Source of the DNA: Pinus tabuliformis
Taxonomy: Eukaryota > Streptophyta > Pinopsida > Pinales > Pinaceae
Assembly (NCBI GenBank): GCA_031772625.1
Contig: CM062812.1
Span: 736,223,714 to 736,287,713, forward strand
Direction of reading: 5' to 3'
Length of the DNA stretch: 64,000 nt
Both the position numbers and the translations under genes were made by a program. Under the pieces are notes generated by a model. It saw only the letters and a program-made list of their open reading frames with translations, was not told the DNA's origin and made no database searches. Every line of letters begins with the position of its first letter. Position 1 is the stretch's first letter. This document shows, piece after piece, positions 12,701 to 23,368 of the stretch.

Positions 12701-14440
12701 TTTCCTTTGCCAATATTTTGTAAGGTAGTTCACAGATTCCTTTTTACAATCCACTAAGGACTAACATCCTTCTAAGCAGACCATTCCTATCGATACATCG
12801 TAGGAACCTAGGGCAATATATTTAGATCAACATGAATGAGCTTCCCTAAATGATAGGACAATTTTCTGATTTGGCAGACACCTTCCTCTTAGCTCTTGTG
12901 GCTAGTTGTACCAACCAAGATTTCTTAAATTTGTTACTCGGAAGCTAACATTTTTCTATCACCTTGGGACTAATATAACTCAAGCTAGCACCTGGATCAA
13001 ATAAAACAGAAACATGTTGATTAGCAATCATACCTTCGCACTCGATCATGGTCAGTTGGTATCCTACCCGATGGTTGTCCAAAGCAGCATTAATTCCGGG
13101 CATGCTCCTTGCTATGTATCCAACTGTGGAAGATTCTTGCATGTTGGAAAGTTGTTCAGTTCGAGCCTTGTGTGGGCAGTTCTTATAATAGTGAGATTCT
13201 CCACAGCCCCATCATTGCAGAGGTGGTTGTTCAGTCATAGGCTTATTAATTCCCTCTATTTGTTTGCTTTCGGGGTATGTTGGAAACTTGGGTAGATTTC
13301 TGGTAAATTTTCCAAAGGTTCTCTGCTGATTATCCTAACCATTGCCTAACTTTTGCTGTCTATTTCGGGTTAGATTCCACATTCTTCTACCTGAAATTCC
13401 TTTGGGTGCCTCATTTTTTTGTTTCATCTGCTGGTAATAGATACAGGATTTGTACTGCATCATCCATCGACCTTGAATAGTCAAATTCCAGCTTCTCCTT
13501 CATGAAATTACGCAGACTACTGATAAACTACTGAATTTTTTCTTTTTACTCCTGCATGTATGGAACATATCGTAACAAGGAGGTGAATCGTTTCACATAT
13601 TCATCCATAGTCAAAGTTCCCAACCTTAACTCATGGAATTCCTTTTATTTTTCATTGTAATAATGCTCTGTGAAGTATTTGTCTTTAAAATGTTTATCGC
13701 TTTTTTGCCACGTCACCTGTTCTTCATCAATATTTCTCACTGTTTTGATTTCTTCTCACCAGAGAGTCTCTTTTCCCTGTAATTGATAAACTTGTAATCA
13801 TTCTTTGAGCTTATCAATATGTTCACAAATTTTGAAATATTTCCCCATATCTATCATCCATGCTTCAGCTGCCTCCTCGGATTGTCCTTCAAACAGTGAT
13901 AGTTTTATTTTCTTAAACTCACCTTGTAATTTTGTCTTTTGTTTTTTGGTTTTCCTTTGGTCTTAAACATTATCTGAATGCCCTTCTTCATCCTCCTTAT
14001 CTCCTTCTACTAATTTAGCATTATCCTCACCATGGTGAGTTGTTTCTATTCTTTCTTTGTCCTCCGTACTGGGGTCTGGCCATCATTGATTCTGTCAGTC
14101 AGAGAGACTCTTGAGAATCTTCTCTTGCTCCTGCCTCGTGCATTCATTATCTGACCTCAAATTTATCATTTATGTACATAGTTACTGCACTGTTTCTAGC
14201 AGCACAACATTAGCTTGTCGAGACTCTTCTCCGAGTCGTATCCATATATCCAGACTGGCATCTACATAAGGCACCTCCAGCAGGTTCGATATCCTGGGGC
14301 TCCTCTGCATGTTGTGAGCGGACTTCTGTCTCTATCTCTGTTTTCACATTTACCAGCTCAATTGTTTATTGCATATTTTAGGCATGATAGAGCTTAATTT
14401 TTTTTCATTATTTATTATTTAACCCAGAAGCCTCAGTGTA
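9719..14440 (-). pseudogene. Element E gag-pol remnants (chromovirus order)
   Basis: Reading down the minus strand: a poorly preserved gag zone (about 14400-13150); a protease-like piece near 13140-12945; the reverse transcriptase zone (about 12450-11700) with FIDDILIYS; RNase H (about 11590-11200) with TDHNSL; an integrase zinc-finger and core piece (about 11000-10620) with CMECQ; the integrase C-terminal segment (about 10420-10190); and a chromodomain (9904-9719) with W..F.PKDVTW. The order PR-RT-RH-IN-chromodomain is that of Ty3/Gypsy chromoviruses. The region is heavily decayed (ten or more breaks) and is treated as a fossil. Confidence 0.88.
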
Positions 14441-14449
14441 TGAATCTAA

Positions 14450-14461
14450 GATCTGATACCA
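14450..14461 (-). other. Primer binding site of element E (tRNA-iMet type)
   Basis: The minus strand reads TGGTATCAGATC three bases inside the LTR edge, close to the common plant TGGTATCAGAGC site complementary to the 3' end of initiator tRNA-Met. Confidence 0.8.
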
Positions 14462-14463
14462 TT

Positions 14464-17101
14464 TGTAACCCATCCTACTAAAATAAAATTATTCCTTAAG
14501 CACCCATAGTTAAAATTTCTACCTTACTCTATATAATACATTACTTATTAGAACTTAACTGCATCCTTAATAACAAGGTGTGATTCAGTTTATTAAAGGT
14601 TTGGGTTTAAACATAAATGGATCCATCTGCATGGATTATCTACCTATCGCCATGGTTGAGTTCCACCTGTCCTCACCTCGATAGAGGTGATGACTCTCTC
14701 TGCCTGGTTCAAATTAATCCTAAGGGTGTAAGAGTTAATTCTGAGTCCAGCCAGTGAAGAGTAATCCAGGCATTGAAAACATAGCCCTTTTAATTGTAAA
14801 CCTTAACCTTACCTCACCATTCTATTTCACTCTATCAATGGCGAGAATGGTTGCAACTTTATAATGAGCTGTGAGTGAAAAAATGGATATGGGGGTTCTA
14901 CTTTCATATCGGCTTGGTCATGAGGTGACATCCAACGGTTCTTGATTTAATGGCTACCGCCTTCAGTCAAATTGTTGGCGACGAGGTAAGTTGACTAGTT
15001 GATGCAGTATTTGTTTTATTTCATTTTTTCCCTCGTTCCTTCCCAATATCACTGATAACAGAATATTTTACAGGCATACTCAGGTGGATGGCCTTGATCC
15101 TTCCCTCAACCCCGGTAGCCGAATAGGGATATCCTTTTGCAATGAAACCTAGTTTTTCCCTACTCCTGAATTCATACGAGCACCATTTTCCCTTTTGATA
15201 AATTATGGTTTGACATTCTGTTTCAGGCCTATCAGGTTTGTGAGGCTCCATCGATGACACAGTTCCTTCCAAGTATAGATGTAGTTGGCATAGATTTTTA
15301 AATGTTTATATGTAGGGTTAATAATACCGACAACTAACCTCTGATCGGTTTTCATGAGTTTTATAGGTAACAGCTTGATCTTGTTCCTGGAGTCAATGTG
15401 CCTTTGAAAGGGATATATACCAGAACTAATTTGACAGTTCTCTGCTATGATTACAGGTTGGTCTAAATTCACAAATCGACAACATGATTTGGGTACTAGC
15501 ATTTAAATTGTTAAGGCTAGATTTAGTTTAACATTGAAGGGTGGGAGGGTTTGTTGGCTCTCAGCACGGCCAAACCCTCACCGTAACCCAGAATTCATAT
15601 TTGCTGAAAGGGATGTTGAATATATGATCTAGTTGTAGCAATTTCTGATTCTCAGCTTGGCTGCATGAACCTTACTGTAATATTTTGAATGGATTTGAAC
15701 TGTAATAATTTATAGTTATAATTTTATGGAATACGTTGTCCAACCATGCTACTCTGCTTCTTGGTTTGGTCTGAAGGTTTGTTTGAATTTATATGGATAA
15801 CCCTCTCCAAGTCTCAGCCTTGCGTGGACAACTCAGGTATGGAACCGGTCTTCATCGATTCCAGAGATTGCGTGTATATGAATATATTCGTAGTTTAGAA
15901 TGTCATGTCTACTGAATGAAAGTGGTTTTATGACGAGAGTTCTAAACAATGGAATACTTAATAATAGCTACAGCTCTTGAGGGTATCCTATCTATGCATT
16001 AAACTGTTGTTGTTCTTTGTTTTAATAGGCGATAACCTATTAGTGAATAAGAAAATTCTCGAAAGTGTAATGAGTCTCGAATGCATGCTGAATCTCGAGT
16101 ATATGTTGAATCAGGGTATATATTGAATCTGAATTCTTTCATGTTTTACAATCGAAAGGAATTTATACTTTCAGGTTGATCTGGGCCTTTCTCTGTTAAG
16201 AAAGTCATGATTATTCTGTTTTTTTTTGTGATTCGGTACTTGTGTGGACAGATAAATTTAGTTTTCCATTTCATAAATATATAAAATTAACAGAATCTAA
16301 GTCATTATTACAACTCTACTATCCTTACATCTGTCTATAATACAACAGTGTATTCCTTAGATTTGTAAGGTTATAGTTCCGAAAAGTTTGGTTTCAATCA
16401 TGATATAAACTTAGGAAAAGATATGAAATCAATCCTTTTCTATGATGAATACAGCATAATATTCAAAGAGGTTACTCATAATCAGTAATACCTAGCTTAG
16501 AGATAGAAAAGAAATTGAATCATTTACTCCTAGTTATACACCATTTCAACTGTCAATAATAAATATAATTTTTTGGTACTTATCTGTTCCAATTTATTTA
16601 ACACTATGCAATTAATATTCTTTCTGGAAGGTCTCACCACCCAGCCATGGACCTGGCAATCACGTCCACGGTCCCCCACTGAGCACTTCCTGCTCCTAAC
16701 AGTTTGAACTAAAAGCAGTCAGGTGTCTTGGGCATCAGGACTACTGTCCAACCTCAAGTCGCACACCCATTCGACTATTTGCCATAGTTAAAATCTTCCC
16801 ACTGGTATCTCTACCCAACTCAAGGAAAAATTCTTGCCACCTCCACAACTCCTTTCCATTCGCCTTTTGGGTAAAAGCGATGGCAATCATTTGTAACTGT
16901 TCAAGGAGTTGTTATAACTGTTTTGTATTCAGTTTTCTTTAATTAACACTCTTTAATTTCTTTAAACAAAAATGTCATGATACTTGGCTTTTCCAGCCTT
17001 AACTTCTTAACAAACATGTTAAGTGAATTTAAAAGTTTCTAAATTCTACATAAAACTTGGTAAACATAAAAATAATTATGTTGCAACAAAAAAGTGTTAC
17101 A
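14464..17101 (-). repeat. Element E LTR (5' LTR in element orientation)
   Basis: A 2,638-bp partner of 7005-9678, starting TGTAAC and ending GTTACA on the + strand. The two copies differ at roughly one position in ten in the part compared by eye. Confidence 0.92.
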
Positions 17102-17106
17102 AATTT
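17102..17106. repeat. Target-site duplication of element E (right)
   Basis: AATTT, identical to 7000-7004. Confidence 0.85.
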
Positions 17107-17242
17107 CTATTTTCATTATGAATTAAAATAAATATATTTGACTTTTTATGTTTAACAGTTATTTATCAAATTAACTAAAGTAATTGCATTTTACTAATAA
17201 ATAATATATATAAAAAAGATTGGATTGGATTCTATTTATCAA

Positions 17243-17330
17243 GAGCATCTAGGTATTTTGTGTCAAGAGGTTTTATAAGTTAGTATCTATGAGCATATAG
17301 GTATTTTGTGTCAAAAGGTTTTATAAGTTC
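17243..17330. repeat. 48-bp direct repeat, two copies
   Basis: GAGCAT.TAGGTATTTTGTGTCAAAAGG-type units begin at 17243 and 17291 and differ at only a few positions. Confidence 0.7.
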
Positions 17331-17699
17331 ATATATATGAGATATTGTCATTTAAGTACATTACACGGTCTAACAACATCTAATAAATAAATGAGTTTAA
17401 ATTCGCTTTAAATTCAAACTTATCAAATCTTTAAATATTCAAACTTTCTAAAATGTATATATTTTTTAATAACGTAAGATGAAAATGTTTATTTCTTTAA
17501 TAACTTAACATGAAAAAGTTAAATGAAAAAAAAAATAATTAAATCCAAATTTAAAATAAACTTCTACTTACCATATGTAATTATAATACGTGAAATAAAT
17601 GAAGAGGTATAGTTTCCATTAATTGCTAAGACATCTTACATCAATCATGTGAACTACCATACATGTCTGTGATCCTGTCTTAAACTACGTACTCTTCAG

Positions 17700-17730
17700 G
17701 CATCGAGGGACAGTCCTCTCCCCTCGATGC
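17700..17730. other. Perfect 10-bp inverted repeat (hairpin)
   Basis: GCATCGAGGG (17700-17709) is followed after an 11-nt loop by its exact complement CCCTCGATGC (17721-17730), then an A-rich run. No associated gene was recognised. It may simply be a small palindrome. Confidence 0.5.
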
Positions 17731-18725
17731 GAAAAATAAAAAAATAATATTTTGAAATGTTATCCTCCGGTGGGATATCATATTATTAGTGTTACTGGCA
17801 ATTTGTGTTAGTAAGGTTTCATGATAGATTTGAAACAGACAAGCATTTGTCACAGAACTGTTTGATACATACAAGTATTTGCTTGTTGGATGTGGTTCTA
17901 AATTTTGTTCAGATTTTTATTTTTATTTTTTTTTCTCTAAATTGAAGCAGACGTAACCGTTGAAATAATCCAGTTTAATTGGTGCTTGTGTTTTGAAATT
18001 CAACCCTGTGCAACAACTTAAATGTTTGCTACTTGTCCTTATGTTAAAGTCATAAAATTACTATCTTGAATGCTACGCAATTACACAAATAGGTTCTATA
18101 TGTAGTCGAGTTAAAGGCATAAACGCTACTATCTTGAATGCCGTGAAAGTCTAGACGAAAATCATTAACCTCACGAACAAAATGGATAAATTAAAAGTTT
18201 TTTTTTAACCAACCTCCACCGAAAATCATAGAAACAAGACGGTAGGAATTTTCTTTTCAATCTCCCCTGTCCAATATGGCAAACTGTTCGAAAATGTTTA
18301 TTATTATATGTGGTTTTCGTTTGCATGCAATCCTAGTTAAGGTGGGTATCGGACGATCTATTCAACGCGCAATGTTGAATTAAATTATTAAAAACCCATA
18401 GTTGACGTGACAGAACCCTTTGGCAAATCCCTATGGTCGTCAATGTGTTATGATTTCGATGGACAAAAAGTCAAGGAGTATTTCTTTATTTTGTTTTTTC
18501 GGGCACAGCGCGCTTCGAATTCGCAGCGGTGCGGTCCCGCGAGCCCCTTAATCACGCTGTTTACCTGCGTTTACTTCTCTCACAACATAACCATCGCTTA
18601 CAGGTTCGCTGTTAAAGCGCAGATGTAGCGATCGAAGTTACTGTAAAAATGTCGAAATCTAACCTTTTGACGATAATGCGTTGAACACGACAAAAGCAAT
18701 TAATTTTATATTCCAACCGATGCCC

Positions 18726-18796
18726 GACCATTTTGATTCGTATAATAATTTTGAAATTACCGATCATTTTCATTCGTATAGTTATTTTGAAATTCC
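18726..18796. repeat. 36-bp tandem repeat in the LBD upstream region
   Basis: Two units (18726-18761 and 18762-18796) share GA.CATTTT.ATTCGTATA and TTTTGAAATT. A degenerate third (ATCCGTATAGCTATTTAGAAA) lies near 18950-18972. The position, about 0.5 kb before the LBD start codon, makes a regulatory role possible but unproven. Confidence 0.55.
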
Positions 18797-18832
18797 AACC
18801 CCTCCTTTTTATCCCCGAAAATTCGGGAAGAC

Positions 18833-18880
18833 ATCGGCGCTGTCAATTTTTTTGAAGAGATCGGCGCCGTCAATTTTTTG
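18833..18880. repeat. 27-bp tandem repeat with GGCGC core
   Basis: ATCGGCGCTGTCAATTTTTT (18833) and ATCGGCGCCGTCAATTTTTT (18860) lie 27 bp apart, about 450 bp upstream of the LBD ATG. Closely spaced GC-core copies in AT-rich DNA could be transcription factor sites. Confidence 0.55.
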
Positions 18881-19220
18881 ACTGTACCATGTCGGTCCGA
18901 TTCCCAAATATTTAGAAAATTTGCAATCGAATTAACCTCAGGCCTTTTTATCCGTATAGCTATTTAGAAACTACAGAATGCTTAGACTATCCGCGTACTC
19001 ATGTTGGTTATGTCTTTGTTGGCCGTTTTCTCCCTTTTATATTGCAGTTGTCTAACCAGGCCACTAGATCGCCGAATCATTTCAAAAATTTTGAGTGTTT
19101 AAATGGTTTTTTATTCAGCACCACCAAAACACCAAAAAAATTTCTACAGATTTTTCTCAAAATCATTACCGGAATTTCCATTCTTTTCGGATGAAATTGT
19201 TGACTGTTTGGACTAGGCGT

Positions 19221-19229
19221 TTTATATAT
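19221..19229 (+). promoter_or_regulatory. Probable TATA box of the LBD gene
   Basis: TTTATATAT lies 84 bp before the chosen ATG. Transcription would then start near 19250-19260 and leave a leader of about 55-60 nt. No competing TATA box lies closer. Confidence 0.5.
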
Positions 19230-19312
19230 CAGATTGCCAGATCCCTTGCGCACATTTCTTGAACAAAATATTCTTATTAATGCTGTGTACGTTTGTCAGA
19301 TCAGTCGATATA

Positions 19313-19502
19313 ATGAAGATGAGCTGCAACGCCTGCCGAGTTCTGCGGAAGGGCTGTGGTGAATCCTGCATTCTCAGGCCCTGCCTCCACTGGATACCCA
19401 CCGCAGAGTCACAAGCGAACGCCACCATTTTCTTAGCGAAGTTCTATGGGCGTGCTGGGCTGACGAATCGCATTAGCAACGGCCCCGAGCATTTGAGGCC
19501 TG
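19313..19502 (+). CDS. LBD: Class II LOB-domain (LBD) transcription factor, exon 1
   Basis: Exon 1 encodes the N-terminal 63 residues plus one base of codon 64. The protein opens [19 protein letters not shown], giving the LOB C-x2-C-x6-C-x3-C zinc block at Cys5, Cys8, Cys15 and Cys19. The GAS block follows ([11 protein letters not shown]) and ends at GPEHLRP. LBD proteins are nuclear, plant-specific DNA-binding factors. Class II members (Arabidopsis LBD37-42) act in nitrogen, anthocyanin and low-oxygen responses; which role applies here cannot be told. I chose the ATG at 19313 because class II proteins start M-x-M-S-C. An in-frame ATG at 19280 would add 11 residues but has a weaker context. 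The exon ends at a GT donor (CCTG|GTAATT), phase 1. Confidence 0.93.
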
Positions 19503-21249
19503 GTAATTTTCTCATATTAACACTAGTTTATCTAAACGTATCTAAATTTTATGGATAGACGAAGATGTAAATCGGTACCTCTCTGAATCATATTTATGGA
19601 ATAAACGCTGCTCTAATATGCAGTTTGAGGTTGCAAGGTTTGATATTTTAATATGCATCTCCAGATTACAAATAAGCTGTATTCACAAACCCATGTTAAT
19701 GCGATCGGTTATACGGCTGTAGATTTCAATTTTCAATTTTCAATTTATGCGATATCTCAAACAACTTTCTGCCATACGCATCTCTAGATTTCATAAGCAC
19801 ATACAAAACCCTAATTCACATGAGCCTGCGCTGGTTTTTATGTTCAACGATGAATACACCCTCAGTTTCGGTCAAGTTTTATAGTATATGCTTCAGACAA
19901 AGTTCCCTTAAGGCTTATTCACGCAAACCTGTACTTCCGTGGTGTTCGGCTTTTCCCTGAACCTTTCTCCACATAGAATTGTTCACAGAAGCACATCAGT
20001 CTTTGGTCGCCGATAAGGAAAGGAGGTGGTAAAGGCGTTTAAACATGGAAAGTATGCAACAACCTTTCTATGTTTACTGCGCGGGAATACTTACTATGGA
20101 TTATGGCATGGTGTTTGCTGTCTCTGTATGATGTTTCTACACCTGCGGCTACTCCGTGTGGATGTTGTGATTTGTGTTTGGTTGGGATGGGGTTATTTAT
20201 GGTCCTCGCTGCTGCCATCCCCGAAACAAATTATTAGGATAGTGGGGCTGATCATTTGGTCTATTTGATGTCGTTTGAGTCCCTACACTGCCTGGGAAAT
20301 GTCCATTGTCTTCTTGAACGGTTTGTTCTCCATACTTCAGTCGGAGATTATACTTCACTCCGAGATAATACATATTTTGATGATTTTCTTTATTGCTATC
20401 TATATATTATTATGCATGATTAAGAATCATTTTCCTCCTATTTCCTCCTACTAGGCGACCAGATGCTTATTTGGACTGATATCTTTTCTCTCGCCTGCTC
20501 ACAACACAATCGGGGGAAGAGATCTTCTATGAGTCCTATAAACTACTATACTATACGCTCTTGCAATGGTGGGTGAATTCTTTCATTATTTCTAGACCAT
20601 GCAAGGAATTTGGATTCAGACTTTGTAACAGGTGGTGATGTTGTGGTTGTTGTGAAGGGTAGATGTTTGGGACTATCTAGTCTTAGCTCTCGTCGCGAAT
20701 GCAGTGTTTCATGGGCGTTTTTCTCTGGGCACTCGTGCATCGTGGATGACAGGTTGTTTCGGCCACTGGTTGTTTCGGCCACTGGTTATTGATTTCCGGT
20801 GCATTTTGAATTTTCCAATGGGGGAAATAGGGGGATCACTTATTTGATATGACTAGGGTCACTATCCGCTTTATTCCCTAACGGATAGATTGTGACCAAT
20901 TTGGCTATTGGTAGTTGTGTTCTGAAGGCTCGGATTGGGCATTTTTTTCTATCGGTATGTGTCTGTTCTTTTCCTTTTCAAACTGCAATCCGAGGGTGGT
21001 TTCCCTTGTTTGGTGGTATGCGGGTGTTATGTGGTGTGTGTATAACCTATACGCCTAATGTTTGGGATGCCGAGACATTCCTAGTGGTAGATTCTTGCAT
21101 GATACACCTATTAGTGGACCTACCACAGTTTGACGAGCTTTTATGATTGTGTTTATTCCACTACCTACATAGCTTTGTGGGTCTCTACACCTACACACTA
21201 TGCCCTCCATATAGAATGATGTCCATAACATACCCTTTTGCATCGGATA
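19503..21249. other. 5' part of the LBD intron outside recognised elements
   Basis: No coding or RNA gene is supported. The only clear local structure is a short doubled unit, GGTTGTTTCGGCCACT, around 20750-20785. The last few hundred bases before 21250 could be the LINE's 5' untranslated region, since element C separates them from the LINE body, but I cannot show this. Confidence 0.5.
21245..21249. repeat. Target-site duplication of element C (left)
   Basis: GGATA, identical to 29840-29844. Confidence 0.88.
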
Positions 21250-21571
21250 TGTTATGAAACCAGCTCACAAAAAGATAGAAAAGAGAGATCCACACCTTAG
21301 AATTCAGCTTCTTCGAGGGGGCAACCTCCTTTACATTACATAAATGAGCAATTCTTGGATGATTCAAATGACAAAACCTCCTTTCTATATATAGGAGTCT
21401 AAGGAGTCACAATATAACCCAAATTACCTAACAATAACAATATAAAGCCATAAAAATAACAATAGAGGGATTCTATGGGGCACAGTAATAACAATAGGGG
21501 CACAACAATATTAATAAGGGACACAACTACAATAGTAATGGGGTAATCACTAGTATTATAGGGACCCAACA
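21250..21571 (-). repeat. Element C LTR (3' LTR in element orientation)
   Basis: Runs TGTTATG to CCAACA on the + strand and pairs with 29510-29839. It is the reverse complement of the same LTR family seen in element D. Confidence 0.92.
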
Positions 21572-21588
21572 TGCCCCTCTCCTTCAAA
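21572..21588 (-). promoter_or_regulatory. Polypurine tract of element C
   Basis: The minus strand reads GAAGGAGAGGGGCA directly before the LTR. Confidence 0.75.
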
Positions 21589-21600
21589 AAAGTGTTGTCC

Positions 21601-22444
21601 TCAACGCTTCAGTAGTTCTGGATGCTTCTGTATAAAATTCTCATCCTCCCATGTGGAATCTTCACCGGATAAGTTCTTCCACTTGATAAGAAACTCTGAA
21701 ATTGATCGATTTCGTAACTGTCGAGTTCTTGTTTCTGTGACTACTTCTGATTCCAATATAAATTTTCCTTCCTCATCAAGTTTTGGCAATATTGTTTGAA
21801 CTAGGAGCTTGTCACATATAACCTTCTTTAAACATGAAACATGGAAAACTGGGTGCAATCGAAAAGCTGCAGGAAGCTCCAATTTGTATGCCATAGTACC
21901 AATCTTTCACAACACCTTGTACAAACCATAATACTTTGGTGATAATTTATTATCCTTCTTAGCTTTCTTGAGGGACATTTGCTTATATGGTTGTAACCGT
22001 AGGAATACCCAATCACCTACATCAAAACTTCTTTCGCTGCGATGTTGATCTGCCTGTTGTTTCATTCTATTCTGTGCCAACACGAGGTTATCCTTTAAGA
22101 GTTGGAGGACATGTTGTTGATGTTCCATGTGATGTTCCACTGCTTGAACCTTAGAATTTTCTCTTAAATATGATGTGATGGATGGTGGCTGATATCCATA
22201 AAGTGCCATAAATGGGGTCATTTTTGTTGTTGTATGGAAGGAAGTGTTATACCACCATTCAACCAGAGGCAACCATTTGACCCATTGTGTCTGTTTATCA
22301 GATACAAAGCAACGAAGATATCCTTCAAAACATTTGTTTACTATCTCAGTTTGCCCATCAGATTGAGGATGATAAGATGAGCTATGAGCTAACTGAGTAC
22401 TAAGACAAGAAAATAATTCTGTCCAAAAATTTCCAGTGAAAATG
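21601..22444 (-). pseudogene. Element C integrase C-terminal part and chromodomain
   Basis: The piece at 22272-21907 carries the integrase C-terminal region (VEWWYNTSFHT, then DVGDWVFLRL). The piece at 21894-21601 carries the linker and a chromodomain (FLIKWKNLSGEDSTWEDE) that ends the polyprotein. It is separated from the rest of the integrase by element D. Chromodomains of this family are thought to guide insertion by reading chromatin marks. Fossil. Confidence 0.9.
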
Positions 22445-22449
22445 GGATC

Positions 22450-22781
22450 TGTTAGGCCCCTACACTACTAGTGCAACCCCTTATTGTTATTAGTATAACC
22501 CACTTATTATATTGATGTACCCATGTAGTGCCCATATTGTTACTATTGTGCCCCATAGAAGCCCACTATTGTTATTATTGTGCCCTTACATTATTATTGT
22601 TATGTCGGCTTTGATTATGTTATGACCCCTTAGACTCCTATATATAGAAAGGAGGTCTTTTCATTTGTATCATCCAAGAATTGTTCATTTATGTAATGTA
22701 AAGGAGATTGCCCCTCGAAGAGGCTGAATTCTTAGGCGTGGATCTCACTTTTCTATCTTTTTGTGAGCTGGTTTCATAACA
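22450..22781 (+). repeat. Element D 5' LTR
   Basis: Starts TGTTAGGCCCC, ends CATAACA, 332 bp. It contains CCTATATATAGAAAGG (about 22636), a likely TATA box, about 35 bp before the probable RNA start region. Confidence 0.92.
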
Positions 22782-22783
22782 TT

Positions 22784-22795
22784 TGGTATCAGAGC
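22784..22795 (+). other. Primer binding site of element D (tRNA-iMet)
   Basis: TGGTATCAGAGC, the standard plant site complementary to initiator tRNA-Met, two bases after the 5' LTR. Confidence 0.9.
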
Positions 22796-23368
22796 TTTGG
22801 ATTCTAGGGTTTCGCTGCTCCAAACAGGTCATCGTGGCATTTTCGCTATAACTTTTTTTCTGTGATGTTTCAGAAGTCGCAAAAAAAACCCATTTGAGAA
22901 GAAATTGTGCTGAACCTTGGGTCCGAATTTCAGAGCTTTTCGTGCGATGTTTGCGGAGATATGATCTGAGGAAGTTGGTCTTTTTGCAGACTCCTGAATT
23001 ACATTCAAAACAGGTGACCTGGGGAAAATCGTCATAACTTTCTCTCTGGGGATCGGATTGAAATTTTGTAAGAAGGTACAGAAGGAGGACGGACTGTAGT
23101 TTCTTGTACAAATTTTTCAGATCCAAAGGTTGAAACAGTGACACGTGGCACTTCATACAAGTTAGCTCTTCTGGAAAGGTCTATAATCAGGTCATCTTGG
23201 GAGATTGTGTATAACTCTTCCTTAGAGAATCCAATTTGGATCAGACTGGTGGTATTGGAAAGAGGACATAGAGGGCTACTATAGGTCACAATTTCAGAAC
23301 TTAAAGATCCGAAAGTACAGAGTTACAATCGTTTCAAGGTCAAGCTCCTAAAATCAAGAAAAAGCAAG

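Larger units (their letters stand above)
7005..17101 (-). mobile_element. Element E: Ty3/Gypsy chromovirus, about 10.1 kb, old and broken
   Basis: The element is bounded by two long LTRs (7005-9678 and 14464-17101) that start TGTAA and end TTACA. It is flanked by a perfect 5-bp target-site duplication AATTT (7000-7004 and 17102-17106). A tRNA-iMet-type primer binding site, a polypurine tract and minus-strand remnants of protease, reverse transcriptase, RNase H, integrase and chromodomain fix the orientation. The LTR length (about 2.65 kb) and chromodomain suggest the Tekay/Del clade of chromoviruses, which is an inference. LTR divergence by eye is about 10%, making it the oldest datable insertion in the window. 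The coding region carries many breaks. Confidence 0.92.
17107..19312. other. Upstream region of the LBD gene
   Basis: No gene is supported here. The left part (17107-17600) is AT-rich. The region nearer the gene (18400-19312) is more mixed in composition and holds short tandem repeats and a TATA-like sequence, described separately. It is the likely promoter of the + strand LBD gene. Confidence 0.6.

Noticed and set aside
19259-19312. Longer N-terminus for the LBD protein (from 19280 or further upstream)
   Set aside because: The upstream in-frame ATG at 19280 has a weaker context, and class II LBDs start M-x-M-S-C, matching the ATG at 19313.
20026-21146. Open frames in the first part of the LBD intron (for example 20026-20268, 20892-21146)
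   Set aside because: Short, without domains, and starting at codons with no support; the position inside the intron and lack of similarity to anything known argue against genes.
22689-23289. Minus-strand frames near the start of element D
   Set aside because: They lie antisense to D's primer binding site and leader and show no domain; the leader of an LTR element explains the sequence.
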